Assembly: GCF_013035315.1 (NCBI RefSeq)
Contig: NZ_WQHP01000003.1
Location: 310,001 to 374,000, forward strand
From: Ruegeria arenilitoris
Lineage (GTDB): Bacteria > Pseudomonadota > Alphaproteobacteria > Rhodobacterales > Rhodobacteraceae
Direction: 5' to 3'
DNA length: 64,000 nt
Positions 25,137 to 36,648 of the stretch are shown one piece after another. Position 1 is the stretch's first letter, and the number at the start of each line of letters is the position of its first letter. Under the pieces are notes generated by a model, which ran no database searches, was not told the DNA's origin, and was given only the letters and a program-made list of their open reading frames with translations. Made by a program: the position numbers and the translations under genes.

Positions 25137-26813
25137 TTAGAACAAGCCCTCGATCTCACCTGCGTCATTGAGGCAGATGGTTTCAGCCGCCGGTTTGCGC
25201 GGCAGACCCGGCATGGTCATGATCTCACCGCAGACAACCACGATGAAACCGGCACCGGCGGAAAGGCGAACCTCTCGCACAGGGACCGAGTGGCCGGTGG
25301 GCGCGCCGCGCAGGGTTGGGTCGGTCGAGAACGAGTATTGGGTTTTCGCCATGCAGACCGGAAGGTTGCCGTAGCCTGCTGCTTCCCATTCCTTCAACTG
25401 GTTGCGGATTTTGTTGTCGGCCAGAACTTCGTCAGCACGGTAGATGCGCTTGGCGATGGTTTCGATCTTTTCGAACAGCGGCATTTCGTCAGGGTAGATC
25501 GGCGAGAAGTTCGCGCTGCCACCTTCGACGATTTCGACAACCTTTTCGGCCAGAGGCGCAGAGCCATCCGAACCCAGTTCCCAGTGACGCGACAGGATCG
25601 CTTCGACGCCGTGCTCACCACAATAGTCTTTGACCGCCTGAACTTCGTCGTCGGTGTCGGTGACGAAGTGGTTGATCGCGACAACGACCGGTACACCGAA
25701 CGACTTCACGTTCTCGATATGACGGCCCAGGTTTGCGCAGCCCGCTTTAACTGCGTCGACGTTTTCCGCGCCCAGATCAGCCTTGGCCACGCCGCCGTTC
25801 ATCTTCATCGCGCGCACAGTAGCAACCAGCACCACTGCCGACGGAGCAATGCCTGCCTTGCGGCATTTGATGTTCATGAACTTCTCGGCGCCCAGATCGG
25901 CACCAAAGCCCGCTTCGGTCACGACATAGTCGGCAACTTTCAGAGCGGTCTTGGTCGCGATGACCGAGTTACAGCCGTGTGCGATGTTCGCAAACGGGCC
26001 GCCGTGGACAAATGCCGGGTTGTTTTCCAGCGTCTGCACCAGGTTCGGCTGCATGGCGTCTTTCAGCAGAACGGTCATTGCGCCTTCGGCTTTGATGTCG
26101 CGGCAATAAACCGGGGACTTGTCGCGACGGTAGGCCACGATGATGTCGCCCAGACGCTTTTCCAGGTCTTTCAGGTCGGTCGCCAGGCACAGGATCGCCA
26201 TAACCTCGGACGCCACAGTGATGTCAAAGCCTGCTTCGCGCGGGAAACCGTTGGAGACGCCGCCAAGCGAGGCGGTGATCTGACGCAGAGCGCGGTCGTT
26301 CATGTCGACCACACGACGCCATGCAACGCGGCGGATGTCGATGTCGCACTCGTTGCCCCAGTAGATGTGGTTGTCGATCATTGCCGACAGCAGCGAGTGC
26401 GCCGAAGTGATGGCGTGGAAGTCACCGGTAAAGTGCAGGTTCATTTCTTCCATCGGAACAACCTGCGCGTAACCGCCACCTGCAGCGCCGCCCTTCATGC
26501 CGAAGTTCGGGCCAAGCGAGGCTTCGCGGATACAGATCATCGCGTTCTTACCGATGCGGTTCAGGCCGTCACCCAGACCAACGGTGGTCGTGGTTTTGCC
26601 TTCACCCGCCGGGGTCGGGTTGATCGCGGTGACAAGGATCAGTTTGCCGTCTTCGCGGTCCTGAACCGAGTTGATGAAGTCCTGACAGACCTTCGCTTTG
26701 TCGTGGCCATAGGGCAGCAGATCATCGCTGGAGATACCAAGCTTGGCGCCGATCTCCTGAATCGGCTTCTTGTTCGCTTCACGCGCGATTTCGATGTCGG
26801 ATTTATAGCTCAT
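25137..26813 (-). CDS. fhs: formate-tetrahydrofolate ligase
   Basis: Fhs joins formate to tetrahydrofolate with ATP, making 10-formyl-THF. The P-loop region [19 protein letters not shown] is near residue 65, followed by [20 protein letters not shown] and [27 protein letters not shown] and [20 protein letters not shown] complete the family core. I start it at ATG 26813 ([18 protein letters not shown]), giving 558 residues, the usual length. The frame extends to 26873 without family sense. In roseobacters this enzyme works with FolD in handling C1 units from methylated compounds. The specific use here is inferred. Confidence 0.96.
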   Translation of the reverse strand: MSYKSDIEIAREANKKPIQEIGAKLGISSDDLLPYGHDKAKVCQDFINSVQDREDGKLILVTAINPTPAGEGKTTTTVGLGDGLNRIGKNAMICIREASLGPNFGMKGGAAGGGYAQVVPMEEMNLHFTGDFHAITSAHSLLSAMIDNHIYWGNECDIDIRRVAWRRVVDMNDRALRQITASLGGVSNGFPREAGFDITVASEVMAILCLATDLKDLEKRLGDIIVAYRRDKSPVYCRDIKAEGAMTVLLKDAMQPNLVQTLENNPAFVHGGPFANIAHGCNSVIATKTALKVADYVVTEAGFGADLGAEKFMNIKCRKAGIAPSAVVLVATVRAMKMNGGVAKADLGAENVDAVKAGCANLGRHIENVKSFGVPVVVAINHFVTDTDDEVQAVKDYCGEHGVEAILSRHWELGSDGSAPLAEKVVEIVEGGSANFSPIYPDEMPLFEKIETIAKRIYRADEVLADNKIRNQLKEWEAAGYGNLPVCMAKTQYSFSTDPTLRGAPTGHSVPVREVRLSAGAGFIVVVCGEIMTMPGLPRKPAAETICLNDAGEIEGLF

Positions 26814-26882
26814 TGGGCAAGATCCCTGGTTGAATTCCTTGCAAATCGGCACAGCTAGGCCGGTGCTGGTCAATCCATACCG

Positions 26883-26892
26883 TTGTGCACAA
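26883..26892. promoter_or_regulatory. 10-bp palindrome upstream of fhs
   Basis: TTGTGCACAA is perfectly self-complementary and sits 70 bp upstream of the fhs start in the 165-bp gap between fhs and the MOSC gene. An operator is possible. No cognate regulator is recognised, and a single short palindrome can arise by chance. Confidence 0.25.
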
Positions 26893-26978
26893 TCGCGATG
26901 GATAGAGATTCCGACATAATCATGCCGTGAAACGGCGTAGCGTCATTTCACCGGTTTCAAATCGGAAACACTTGACAT

Positions 26979-27554
26979 TTATGGTGCCCATGCTCGTTGA
27001 TCCGGCACGAACAGGGTCATCCGGTCACCCAATCGCAGCTGTCCGGGGCGTTCTACCCAGGCTGTTACACCCCGGCGCCCTTGCGCGGCAGGCTTGAACG
27101 CAGCGCCATATCCCGGTTGGTCCGCCTCGATCTCGCGGCCCGGAAGGACGCAGGGCCGGTTCTCCATATCCACTGTGATCGTTGCGCCGTCAGGGGCCTG
27201 CAGTCGCGAGGACGGCGGAATATGGGTAAAGTCAGGGATGCCGCGCAAAAGGATACTGACGCCGAGAAACGCGGGGTCCAAGCGATCCATCCCCATCTCT
27301 TTTGCTGTGGCACCCATTTCTTCGGCGGACAGAACCGACAGCTGACGCACGTTTCGTATCTCGGTGCCTTCAGGGTACAGGTTCTTTACGCGAACACATG
27401 AGGCTCGGTTTTCGCCTTCGTGCCGCTCGCCTTTTCCTCCGGCGAAACCCAAATCCAGCACATCAACCGCTTGGGCCCGGATCGAACCGCCCACGGGCAC
27501 GTGGCCCAGCCAGACAACTTCTCCGGTGAATTCAGTTTCGCGCAACACTGGCAT
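26979..27554 (-). CDS. MOSC-domain protein
   Basis: MOSC domains occur in molybdenum-cofactor sulfurases and in YiiM/YuaD-type proteins that bind the cofactor or move sulfur. Here the domain fills almost the whole 191-residue protein. The late motif ENRPCVLPGREIE carries the single conserved cysteine, and YGAAFKPAAQGRRGVTAWV and LRLGDRMTLFV end it. No N-terminal beta-barrel or ferredoxin domain is present. The substrate is unknown. It lies alone between fhs and ftsH. Confidence 0.8.
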   Translation of the reverse strand: MPVLRETEFTGEVVWLGHVPVGGSIRAQAVDVLDLGFAGGKGERHEGENRASCVRVKNLYPEGTEIRNVRQLSVLSAEEMGATAKEMGMDRLDPAFLGVSILLRGIPDFTHIPPSSRLQAPDGATITVDMENRPCVLPGREIEADQPGYGAAFKPAAQGRRGVTAWVERPGQLRLGDRMTLFVPDQRAWAP

Positions 27555-27626
27555 TGGGCCGCCCCTTAGTTCAGCAAATCTTCAATCCCGCACTAGAAGG
27601 CAGACCAAACAGAATGAAAAGAAAAA

Positions 27627-27650
27627 AGACCCGGGACTATGCCCGGGTCT
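27627..27650 (-). terminator. intrinsic terminator of the ftsH transcript
   Basis: AGACCCGGG (27627-27635) and CCCGGGTCT (27642-27650) form a perfect 9-bp stem with loop ACTATG. On the minus strand it is followed at once by a run of six T, a textbook intrinsic terminator 7 bp after the ftsH stop. Confidence 0.88.
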
Positions 27651-27657
27651 GATTGAT

Positions 27658-29574
<1,917 letters not shown>

Positions 29575-29595
29575 GGAAAATCTCCCAAAAGATTT

Positions 29596-29615
29596 CGGCA
29601 GGTGGGGATCTGCCG
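29596..29615 (-). terminator. possible hairpin between tilS and ftsH
   Basis: CGGCAG (29596-29601) pairs with CTGCCG (29610-29615) around an 8-base loop. On the minus strand AAATCTTTT follows. It lies in the 76-bp gap and could partly terminate or attenuate transcription into ftsH. Confidence 0.35.
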
Positions 29616-29650
29616 GGTTGCTCTTTAAAATAGAGATGATTCAAGCAGGT

Positions 29651-30904
29651 TCAATGCGATAAAAAAGAAGAGTGAAACTGAGGCCAGTCTGGGGCCAATT
29701 CTACGTGCCATCCGTTGGAAAAACCAGCATTTGGGGCCGCAACCAACTCATCAGCCACCCAAACGGCGGGTGAGGCCAGAAAAACTTGTCTTGGTTTGCC
29801 CAAGTTTCGCCAGTCTGGCACCTGCGGCAAGCCCGCTTCGCCAAGCGCGCGGATTTGCGCATCAGCGACCAACGGCCCCGTCACGATCCAGCGGTTGTCC
29901 CACTTCTGGCCTGGGCGCGCAATTTTACCCTGGACGGCGTTTAGCTCTCTGCAAATCCACATCTTATTGCCCTGAGGCACCAACAGGCAGCCACCGATTG
30001 AGGTTGCAGTTCCCCTGTCGATAGCCTGAACGGCCTGGTCGACTGCGCTCTGACGGGGCGGATACCCTCGCCCCGCGATCCATCCGATACTGCCGACCAC
30101 CAGCCTGCGCTTGATTTCTTGGGGCAGCGTTTGGAAGGCGGCTCGATCCAAGCAGATGTCCCCGGCATCCACCTGCGCCATCGAACGGGCAGATTCTTGC
30201 GCAAAAACCTCCAAAGCCTCACGCGCTTGGGTCAGGTTTTCTGCTACACGTGTCAACGAATGCGCCGTGATGCCAAAGTCCTTGAGGTCAGACAACGCTT
30301 GCCGCGCCTTGATCCGGTCAAACCGAATGTCCTGATTCGAGGGGTCCTCGACCCACTCAACCCCCTGCTCCGTCAGATACGTGCGCAAGTCACGGCGAGT
30401 CACGCCAAGCATAGGCCGAAGCAGCGTCAGCCCGTCCCGCAATCGCTTCCCCCGCATTCCGGACAGTCCAGTGACACCAGCGGAGCGGCCAAGGCGCATC
30501 AGGAACGTCTCGGCCTGATCGTCGGCGGTATGGCCAAGCGCAACTGCGTTGATGGCGTGGCCGCGGGCCCAATCGGACAATAGCCTATACCGCGCCTGCC
30601 GCGCCTGGTCCTGCAGGTTGCCGTCACCATCCCACCCCGTCCAGACAAGCGTTTCATGCGGAATGCCCAGACGCCCCGCAAGGGCGCTGACGTATTGCGC
30701 TTCGTCCGCCGCTCCGGGGCGCAGCCCGTGATCGACGGTGGCCGCGAACAGTGCCACCTGTTCCCTTTGGGCGATCTCGCCCATCAACAAAAGCAACGCA
30801 ACTGAATCGCCGCCGCCTGAAACGGCGACGCCCAGTCGCGCCGGTAAGACTTTAGGTAAACGCGCCCGAATCTCAGCGCGCAATCTCTCCGCCTGTTCGG
30901 TCAA
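29651..30904 (-). CDS. tilS: tRNA(Ile)-lysidine synthase
   Basis: TilS modifies the wobble cytidine of the CAU-anticodon isoleucine tRNA to lysidine, so that it reads AUA. The PP-loop motif AVSGGGDSVALLLL (near residue 28) is clear, with DHGLRPGAADEAQYV, ALGHTADDQAETFLMRL and DPSNQDIRFDR following in family order. The C-terminal part is divergent. Length is 417 residues. Its start overlaps the cpoB stop by 4 bp, so the two are translationally coupled. A tilS-ftsH order after tol-pal is common in alphaproteobacteria. Confidence 0.94.
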   Translation of the reverse strand: MTEQAERLRAEIRARLPKVLPARLGVAVSGGGDSVALLLLMGEIAQREQVALFAATVDHGLRPGAADEAQYVSALAGRLGIPHETLVWTGWDGDGNLQDQARQARYRLLSDWARGHAINAVALGHTADDQAETFLMRLGRSAGVTGLSGMRGKRLRDGLTLLRPMLGVTRRDLRTYLTEQGVEWVEDPSNQDIRFDRIKARQALSDLKDFGITAHSLTRVAENLTQAREALEVFAQESARSMAQVDAGDICLDRAAFQTLPQEIKRRLVVGSIGWIAGRGYPPRQSAVDQAVQAIDRGTATSIGGCLLVPQGNKMWICRELNAVQGKIARPGQKWDNRWIVTGPLVADAQIRALGEAGLPQVPDWRNLGKPRQVFLASPAVWVADELVAAPNAGFSNGWHVELAPDWPQFHSSFLSH

Positions 30905-31734
30905 GAACAGCCCAGGCTTGCCATTTCCTGAGTGGCATTTGTTGCCGAGGCCGATCCCGGGAACCGCACGCCCACTTCGCTCAGAGTGATGCAGGCCTGA
31001 TCGGTTTGACCCAGACGCCCCAGGGCCGAACCCAGTTGGAACAGCGCCTCGGGGGCGAATGTTCCCTCGGAGTCGCCGGTAAAGCTGGCCAGGAACGCCC
31101 GCGCAGCCTCGCGCGTGTCACCGAGGCCTACCAGGGCTTGACCGCGTTTCAGGTTGGCTTCCGGGGCCAGCGGGCTGCCGGGATACGAGGTTTCGAAGGT
31201 TGCGAATTGTTCGGCCGCAGCTTGGAAATTGCCATCCGCCAAGGCCTGAGACGCGGTGTCAAAATCGGCTCTTTCTCCGACAGCCAGTTCACCTTGTTCG
31301 ATCTGCGCAGGTTCTGCCGGAGCAATCGTCGCAGGCGCCGCCGCCGCGATGTCGCTGTCGCCGCCGAGGGTCGAGGTCTCACCCAAGGTGCTGAGATCGC
31401 CGCCTTCCAATTCGACCAACCGGAACTCAAGGTCGCCGATGCGGTTGGTCCCGTCGGTGACGATATTCTGCACCCGCTGGTTCAACTGCTCGGTCTGGCG
31501 GGTCAGGCGCTGCAGCTCGGCTTCGATTGCGTCGACACGCTCGAGAACGGAACTGCCAGCCAGATTGGGGGCTGGCGTACCAGTGGTCGAGAATTCACGC
31601 TTTAAACGCTGAATTTCAACGTGCAGGACCGTCAGTTCCTGACGAATATCTGCCAGCGTTTGCTGATCCTGTGCATTTGCCACGCCAGCGGTCGCCACGA
31701 CTGCCGCCAGAACCCATCCTGCAACTCGCATCAT
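30901..31734 (-). CDS. cpoB: cell-division coordinator CpoB (YbgF)
   Basis: CpoB links Tol-Pal function with septal peptidoglycan synthesis in the periplasm. A signal peptide (MMRVAGWVLAAVVATAGVANA) is followed by a coiled-coil segment (VLERVDAIEAELQRLTRQTE, about residues 65-90), a low-complexity alanine/proline/glutamate linker, and C-terminal TPR repeats (ALADGNFQAAAEQFATFETS, SPLAPEANLKRGQALVGLG). Length is 277 residues. It starts 1 bp after pal. Confidence 0.92.
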   Translation of the reverse strand: MMRVAGWVLAAVVATAGVANAQDQQTLADIRQELTVLHVEIQRLKREFSTTGTPAPNLAGSSVLERVDAIEAELQRLTRQTEQLNQRVQNIVTDGTNRIGDLEFRLVELEGGDLSTLGETSTLGGDSDIAAAAPATIAPAEPAQIEQGELAVGERADFDTASQALADGNFQAAAEQFATFETSYPGSPLAPEANLKRGQALVGLGDTREAARAFLASFTGDSEGTFAPEALFQLGSALGRLGQTDQACITLSEVGVRFPGSASATNATQEMASLGCS

Positions 31735-31735
31735 A

Positions 31736-32239
31736 TTACCCCAAAGTTGAACCGGTCAGCACCGTCACCGCGCGGCGGTTTTTGGAATAGCAGTCCTCGG
31801 TGCTGCAAATCTCGATCGGGCGCTCCTTGCCATAGCTGACAGTGGTCAGGCGGTTGCCCGCAACGCCACGAGAAATCAGAAACTCTCGCGCAGCATTCGC
31901 CCGCTTGGCCCCAAGGCCCAGGTTGTATTCGCGGGTGCCCTGTTCGTCAGCATGGCCTTCGATGGTGGCTACGAAATCCGGGTTGGCCAACAGCCAGTCG
32001 GCCTGCCCCTGAAGTACCGTTTGAGCCTGCGGGCTAAGGGTCGACTGATCCACTGCAAACAACACACGGTCACCGACGGTTTGCTGGAAATACGCAGGCG
32101 AGCGCGGATCGCTGGGTGAACCCGGCACGATCGAGCCGTTTCCGCCCGCTCCACCGCCCAGCCCCGAAGGGTCGTTGTTGGTACAGGCGGCCATTACGCC
32201 CAGCGCGCCCAATGCTATGACTTTGCCCAATACATTCAT
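31736..32239 (-). CDS. pal: peptidoglycan-associated lipoprotein Pal
   Basis: Pal is an outer-membrane lipoprotein that binds peptidoglycan and is moved by TolB and TolA during constriction. A lipoprotein signal MNVLGKVIALGALGVMAACTN (lipobox MAAC) is followed by a glycine-rich linker and an OmpA-like domain (VLFAVDQSTLSPQAQTVL, then IEGHADEQGTREYNLGLGAK). Length is 167 residues. It lies 89 bp after tolB and just before cpoB. Confidence 0.96.
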   Translation of the reverse strand: MNVLGKVIALGALGVMAACTNNDPSGLGGGAGGNGSIVPGSPSDPRSPAYFQQTVGDRVLFAVDQSTLSPQAQTVLQGQADWLLANPDFVATIEGHADEQGTREYNLGLGAKRANAAREFLISRGVAGNRLTTVSYGKERPIEICSTEDCYSKNRRAVTVLTGSTLG

Positions 32240-32328
32240 TTCAGGTGCCTCGTGGTTTTATCGCTTTATTGCCGTCTTCGTTATCACAGTGCAGGAAATT
32301 TGTGAACTTTTCCAATCCCCTGCCCCAA

Positions 32329-33648
32329 TCAATTCTGCAGCGGTCCCCAGGATGGGTCACTGCCCCCGTCCGGTGTCCGCACCGGGCGCAGGTTACGGCC
32401 CGAGATATCAACCGAATACAGTGTCGCCCGACCGCTTGCCCCCTGTGTTTCGCGGGTGAACATAATAACGCGACCGTTCGGTGACCAGGTCGGTCCTTCG
32501 TCCAGGAAGGATGAGGTCAGCAGGCGCTCTTCGCTGCCATCCGTGCGCATGACACCGATATGGAAGCGGCCCTTGTTTTGCTTGGTGAACGCGACCAAAT
32601 CTCCGCGCGGTGACCAGACCGGGGTGCCATAGCGCCCCTGACCAAAGCTAATACGCGTCGCCTCGCCCCCGTTTGCGGGCATGATGTACAGCTGCGGCGT
32701 GCCCGAGCGGTCACTTTCGAACACGATTTGCGAGCCGTCCGGCGAATAGCTGGGCGCGGTTTCGATCGCGGGTGTGTTTGTCAGGCGCACACTTTGACCC
32801 GAGGCCAGATCCATCTTCCACAGGTCGGTGTTGCCGCCCTCAATCAACGAATAGACGATTGATTGGCCATCTGGCGAAAAACGCGGAGAGAAGCTCATGG
32901 TGCCGCCCTGCGTGTTCAACTCAGTCCGCCGCACGCGGTCGACGTCCAGAACATAAATCCGCGGCTGGCCGGTCTCGTAACTGGTATAGAGCAAGCGATC
33001 GCCGGTCGGCGAAAAGCGCGGGGCCAGAACAATGGCCGAGCTGTCGGTCAGGTACTGAACATTAGCCCCGTCATAATCCATGATCGCCAAGCGTTTCAGA
33101 CGCTGATCCTTGGGCCCGCTTTCCGAAACGAATGCAACGCGGCTGTCAAAATACCCGCCTTCGCCTGTCACCCGACTATAGACCTGATCGGCCACTTTAT
33201 GCGCCATGCGGCGCCAACCATCAGTCGTGCCTGAAAACTGCAGGCCGTTGCCCAACTCTTGCCCGGAAAACACGTCCCAGACCCGAAACTGAACGGTCAG
33301 CCGTTTGCCAGAGACGCTCACGGCCCCGGTCACCAAAGCCTCGGCATTGATCGCTTTCCAGTCCGCGAACTGCACGGGTGCTTCAAAGCTGCTGACCCGG
33401 CTGATGAACGCATCCGACGAGATTTCGCGAAACAACCCGGTGCCGGTGAGATCCGCCGCGATCACCCGCGAGATGTCATTGGCGTATTGCGCAGCGGCCT
33501 GTCCGTTCGGTACGAAGTTCGGCACCGCAAACGGCAAGGGTTCGATGATCCCCTGATCCAGTTCCAGACGCAGCGGTCCGTTTTGGGCATGCACCGGCAC
33601 TGCCAATAGGGTCAGGCCAAGCAACAGGCTGGTCAGAAATCTCATCAT
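32329..33648 (-). CDS. tolB: Tol-Pal system periplasmic protein TolB
   Basis: TolB is a periplasmic beta-propeller that binds Pal. It has a signal peptide ([21 protein letters not shown]) and an N-terminal alpha/beta domain. Repeated WD-like PD40 blades follow from about residue 200 ([86 protein letters not shown]). Length is 439 residues. It overlaps tolA by 4 bp. Confidence 0.97.
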   Translation of the reverse strand: MMRFLTSLLLGLTLLAVPVHAQNGPLRLELDQGIIEPLPFAVPNFVPNGQAAAQYANDISRVIAADLTGTGLFREISSDAFISRVSSFEAPVQFADWKAINAEALVTGAVSVSGKRLTVQFRVWDVFSGQELGNGLQFSGTTDGWRRMAHKVADQVYSRVTGEGGYFDSRVAFVSESGPKDQRLKRLAIMDYDGANVQYLTDSSAIVLAPRFSPTGDRLLYTSYETGQPRIYVLDVDRVRRTELNTQGGTMSFSPRFSPDGQSIVYSLIEGGNTDLWKMDLASGQSVRLTNTPAIETAPSYSPDGSQIVFESDRSGTPQLYIMPANGGEATRISFGQGRYGTPVWSPRGDLVAFTKQNKGRFHIGVMRTDGSEERLLTSSFLDEGPTWSPNGRVIMFTRETQGASGRATLYSVDISGRNLRPVRTPDGGSDPSWGPLQN

Positions 33649-34745
33649 TTGATCCGCATCCTCTCGGGATTGAATGTAATCTCAATATCCCGCCATTGAT
33701 CATATTTGTCAGTAGGCAGGGTGTATCCTTTGGCCCCACAGCGCAAAATCGCTCGCCGGGCGGCCTCATAGGCCTGGTTGGCCGACGTCGCTGTCCCGCC
33801 GGAACTGTCAAGCATCCGCAGGCTGCCGCCAATCACTTTGCCGTCCGGGGTCAGCGAGAAGCCAACCACCACAACCGTTTGCAAAGCGTCTGTCGACAAT
33901 GAGCCGACGTTCCAGCACTTGGATACGGCCAACCGCATGGCGTCCTTTTCGCCGGCGGTTAATGGTGGGCCAGACGGCTCATTGCCCTGTGCCAGAGCTT
34001 TGGTTAGCGCATCTTCAATAGCAGCCTCACTACTGGATTCGGGCTGCGTCGGCGTCGGCTCTTCAACTTCGGCCACTTCGGGCTCTGCTGGTGGGGTCGG
34101 TCGGCTCGGGCGTAGTGGCGGGCGAGGAGAGCTACGCGGCGCGTATTCCTTGGCCTCTTCCGCCTCAGTCACAATTTCATCGGTGGCCTCTTCAGGCGCA
34201 GTCTGGTCTTGCTGCTCTTGTTGGGTCTCGGCCCCCTCATCCAGCGAAACGGCCGGGGTTTCGATGTCGTCCGGCGCAGCCTCCGGCGGTGGCGGCGCAA
34301 CAGGTTCCGGCGCGACCTTGTCGGCAGGGCGCGGCTGCGCCTCGGGACCTGGCGGCACGGGCAAGAGGGTGGCTTCGGGCTCAGGGGCCTCAAGTTCAGG
34401 GGGCTGTTCGATCTCGATCGGCTCAGGCGGTGGAGCCAGCAGTTCGGGCTGAAGCTCTGGCTCTGGTTCGGTCGGTTCGGAAACTTCCGGGGTCGGAGGC
34501 TCTTCCTCGACCGGGTCTGGCGTGGGCACGTCTTCTGTGGGTGCTTCGGGTTGCTGCAGGGCTGCAGGCGTCGGCACTTCAGGAGCCTCCCGCTGCGCGG
34601 TCATTGCCGCAAACTGCTCGGCCGAAATGACCGAGACATCCTGAACAGGCATAGGCAAGGGTTCGGACCGGAAGGTGCCGCCAAACAGAGCCCAGGAAAT
34701 CAAACTGACATGGGCTATTGCCGAGATCTTGGTGCCGGTATCCAC
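33645..34745 (-). CDS. tolA: Tol-Pal system protein TolA
   Basis: TolA spans the periplasm and links the TolQR motor to Pal and TolB. One N-terminal membrane helix ([15 protein letters not shown]) is followed by a long proline-, glutamate- and alanine-rich spacer from about residue 55 to 245, typical of alphaproteobacterial TolA in place of the lysine-alanine helix of enterics. The C-terminal TonB-like domain ends with [20 protein letters not shown] and ITFNPERM. Length is 366 residues. The gene lies 9 bp after tolR. Confidence 0.92.
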   Translation of the reverse strand: MDTGTKISAIAHVSLISWALFGGTFRSEPLPMPVQDVSVISAEQFAAMTAQREAPEVPTPAALQQPEAPTEDVPTPDPVEEEPPTPEVSEPTEPEPELQPELLAPPPEPIEIEQPPELEAPEPEATLLPVPPGPEAQPRPADKVAPEPVAPPPPEAAPDDIETPAVSLDEGAETQQEQQDQTAPEEATDEIVTEAEEAKEYAPRSSPRPPLRPSRPTPPAEPEVAEVEEPTPTQPESSSEAAIEDALTKALAQGNEPSGPPLTAGEKDAMRLAVSKCWNVGSLSTDALQTVVVVGFSLTPDGKVIGGSLRMLDSSGGTATSANQAYEAARRAILRCGAKGYTLPTDKYDQWRDIEITFNPERMRIK

Positions 34746-34754
34746 CGCGCGGCC

Positions 34755-35231
34755 TCACTCTCCACCTTCGTCCAGCGCGGGGCCGCCGGTATCTGTCACA
34801 AGCCCCACATTGGAAAACCCACCCGCATTCAGCGCGCCCATGACCTGCATCACCTGCGCATAGGGGATCGCACCATCGGCACGCAGGAACACGCGGTCAC
34901 TACTCCGCTCTGCCGCAATAGCACGCAGTTTACCAATCAACTCTTCGCGCGCGACGTCTGTCGTCTGGATTTGAACCCGTCCATCTGCGGTCATTGTCAC
35001 TGTCAGCGGCTCTTCATTATCGCCTGGCAACGCACTTGCAGCGGTCTTTGGCAGGTCCACCGGAACACCAACGGTCAGCAACGGCGCGGCAACCATAAAG
35101 ATAATCAGCAACACCAGCATGACATCCACAAAAGGCGTCACGTTGATCTCGGCCATCGGCTGCGCGCGACCGCGACGGCGACCGCGCCTGCGTCCGTTTC
35201 CGCCTCCGTTCTGCTGAACCGCCGCGCCCAT
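34755..35231 (-). CDS. tolR: Tol-Pal system protein TolR (ExbD family)
   Basis: TolR couples the proton flow through TolQ to TolA. A basic, glycine-rich N-terminus is followed by one membrane helix starting AEINVTPFVDVMLVLLIIFM, with the conserved aspartate of the motor (PFVDVM). A periplasmic domain completes 158 residues. I start it at ATG 35231 (MGAAVQQNGGG), 1 bp after the tolQ stop. The frame opens at 35309, inside tolQ. Confidence 0.95.
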   Translation of the reverse strand: MGAAVQQNGGGNGRRRGRRRGRAQPMAEINVTPFVDVMLVLLIIFMVAAPLLTVGVPVDLPKTAASALPGDNEEPLTVTMTADGRVQIQTTDVAREELIGKLRAIAAERSSDRVFLRADGAIPYAQVMQVMGALNAGGFSNVGLVTDTGGPALDEGGE

Positions 35232-35232
35232 T

Positions 35233-35928
35233 TTAGCTGTCCAATTGACGCGACAGGATGGTGGCGAATTCGTCGGCAAAGGCCTCATAGCCGCCGACGA
35301 TCCGGTCACTGTCCGCGCTGAGCTTATTGTAGAAAATCACCGCCGGGATCGCCGCCAACAAGCCCAGACCCGTGGCCAGCAGAGCCTCGGCGATACCGGG
35401 TGCCACAACGGCCAGGTTGGTGTTCTGCTGCTCGGCAATCTCGATAAAGGCGTTCATGATGCCCCAGACAGTGCCGAACAGCCCGATAAACGGCGCGGTC
35501 GAGCCGACTGTGGCCAGAATAGACAGGCCTTTTTGAAGCCCCTCAGCCTCTTTCGCGATCGCCACGTCCATTGAACGGTCGATCCGCGCGGTCGCCCCGG
35601 CGATCAGCCCGCCATCCGAGCGATGAGAGCGGCGCCACTCGATCATACCGGCGGCGAAGATCTTTTCCGAACTGCCGTCAGGTTGGGCGCCCATCTGTTC
35701 GAACAGCTCATCCAAAGGGTTGCCGGACCAGAAAGACTCGTCAAACGCCTGCGCCTCGCGGCGGGCGGCGCGGTAGTTGATCAGCTTCTGAATGATAATC
35801 GCCCAGGACCAGATGGATGCGCCGATCAGCATCAACATCACCAGTTTGACGATAAAGGTCGCGCGGGCATACAGCCCCCACATGGAGAAATCGATCTCCT
35901 GCGCCAGCGCCAGCGTTTCAGCTTCCAT
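35233..35928 (-). CDS. tolQ: Tol-Pal system protein TolQ (ExbB family)
   Basis: TolQ is the membrane-embedded stator-like subunit of the Tol motor. Three membrane helices are visible (IVKLVMLMLIGASIWSWAII, ILATVGSTAPFIGLFGTVWG and APGIAEALLATGLGLLAAIP), with the family motif GSTAPFIGLFGTVWGIM. Length is 231 residues. It opens the tolQRAB-pal-cpoB run, 111 bp after ybgC. Confidence 0.96.
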   Translation of the reverse strand: MEAETLALAQEIDFSMWGLYARATFIVKLVMLMLIGASIWSWAIIIQKLINYRAARREAQAFDESFWSGNPLDELFEQMGAQPDGSSEKIFAAGMIEWRRSHRSDGGLIAGATARIDRSMDVAIAKEAEGLQKGLSILATVGSTAPFIGLFGTVWGIMNAFIEIAEQQNTNLAVVAPGIAEALLATGLGLLAAIPAVIFYNKLSADSDRIVGGYEAFADEFATILSRQLDS

Positions 35929-36039
35929 GAACCTGCTCTTTGTTTTTTGCCTGACGGCCGTTTATTTGGCCTTGTTTTGCCAAACGCTAACGCAGTTGGT
36001 CACGAAAAGCCAACATAACCACCCCAGACCGACAAATTG

Positions 36040-36447
36040 TTACATCAATGCGCGAATCTCTGCCGGAAGGCGCACCGGTTTGCCTTCTTGGTTCATGCAG
36101 ACGGCGGTCACCGAAGCACGAAAAACCTCGGTCTCTCCACGTTTGACCAGCTGCCCCATCGTGAGCCGCACGCCCGAAATGGATGACACCCAGGATTCAA
36201 CGATCAGCTCATCGTCGAACTTTGCCGGCGTCAGATAATCGGCCTCGATCCGTCGGATAACCCAGACGATCCCACCATCGCGCATGGCGTTCTGATCATT
36301 GCCCAGACCACGGACATAGTCTGACCGCGCGCGTTCGATGTATTTCAGATAGTTCGCGTGATAGACCACCCCACCCATATCCGTGTCTTCATAATAGACC
36401 CGGATCGGAAAGATGTGTTTGTGGGGCGCGTCCGCGGTGTTGGCCAT
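36040..36447 (-). CDS. ybgC: acyl-CoA thioesterase YbgC (Tol-Pal associated)
   Basis: YbgC is a hotdog-fold thioesterase encoded at the head of tol-pal clusters. The motif RVYYEDTDMGGVVYHANYLKY (Y-x-D-T-D with the catalytic Asp, then HANY) is diagnostic. YIERARSDYVRGLG follows. I chose ATG 36447 (MANTADAPHKHIF), giving 135 residues, the normal length. The frame opens at 36522 without family sense. It is transcribed away from the SulP gene, across a 201-bp gap. Confidence 0.93.
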   Translation of the reverse strand: MANTADAPHKHIFPIRVYYEDTDMGGVVYHANYLKYIERARSDYVRGLGNDQNAMRDGGIVWVIRRIEADYLTPAKFDDELIVESWVSSISGVRLTMGQLVKRGETEVFRASVTAVCMNQEGKPVRLPAEIRALM

Positions 36448-36648
36448 TGTGTCAGGTCCGGTCCTTCTCGAGGGCGCCTTCAAATCTGGCGCTTGGTACG
36501 TCCTTCTGTCAAACAGATGCATTGTTGATGCGAGTCCTGCAATCCCTTCGCGCGGGCATTTTGCATGACCCCAGATGTAAAGTGTCGAATTTCAACGATT
36601 TGCCGTCTAATCTTTCCGACAACCCGCGTGAATCCGACAGGAGTTTCA

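Noticed and set aside
24768..26858. A 696-codon open frame on the plus strand
   Set aside because: It lies opposite chorismate mutase and fhs, whose conserved motifs are unmistakable. Its product is His/Arg/Val-rich with no recognisable motif. It is a shadow caused by high-GC codon bias.
34020..34600. Repetitive proline- and glutamate-coding stretch in tolA
   Set aside because: This is the normal low-complexity spacer of alphaproteobacterial TolA, not a mobile or tandem repeat.
34209..35321. A 370-codon open frame opposite tolA and tolR
   Set aside because: It mirrors the proline/glutamate-rich tolA spacer and gives an Arg/Gly/Phe-rich product without any domain.
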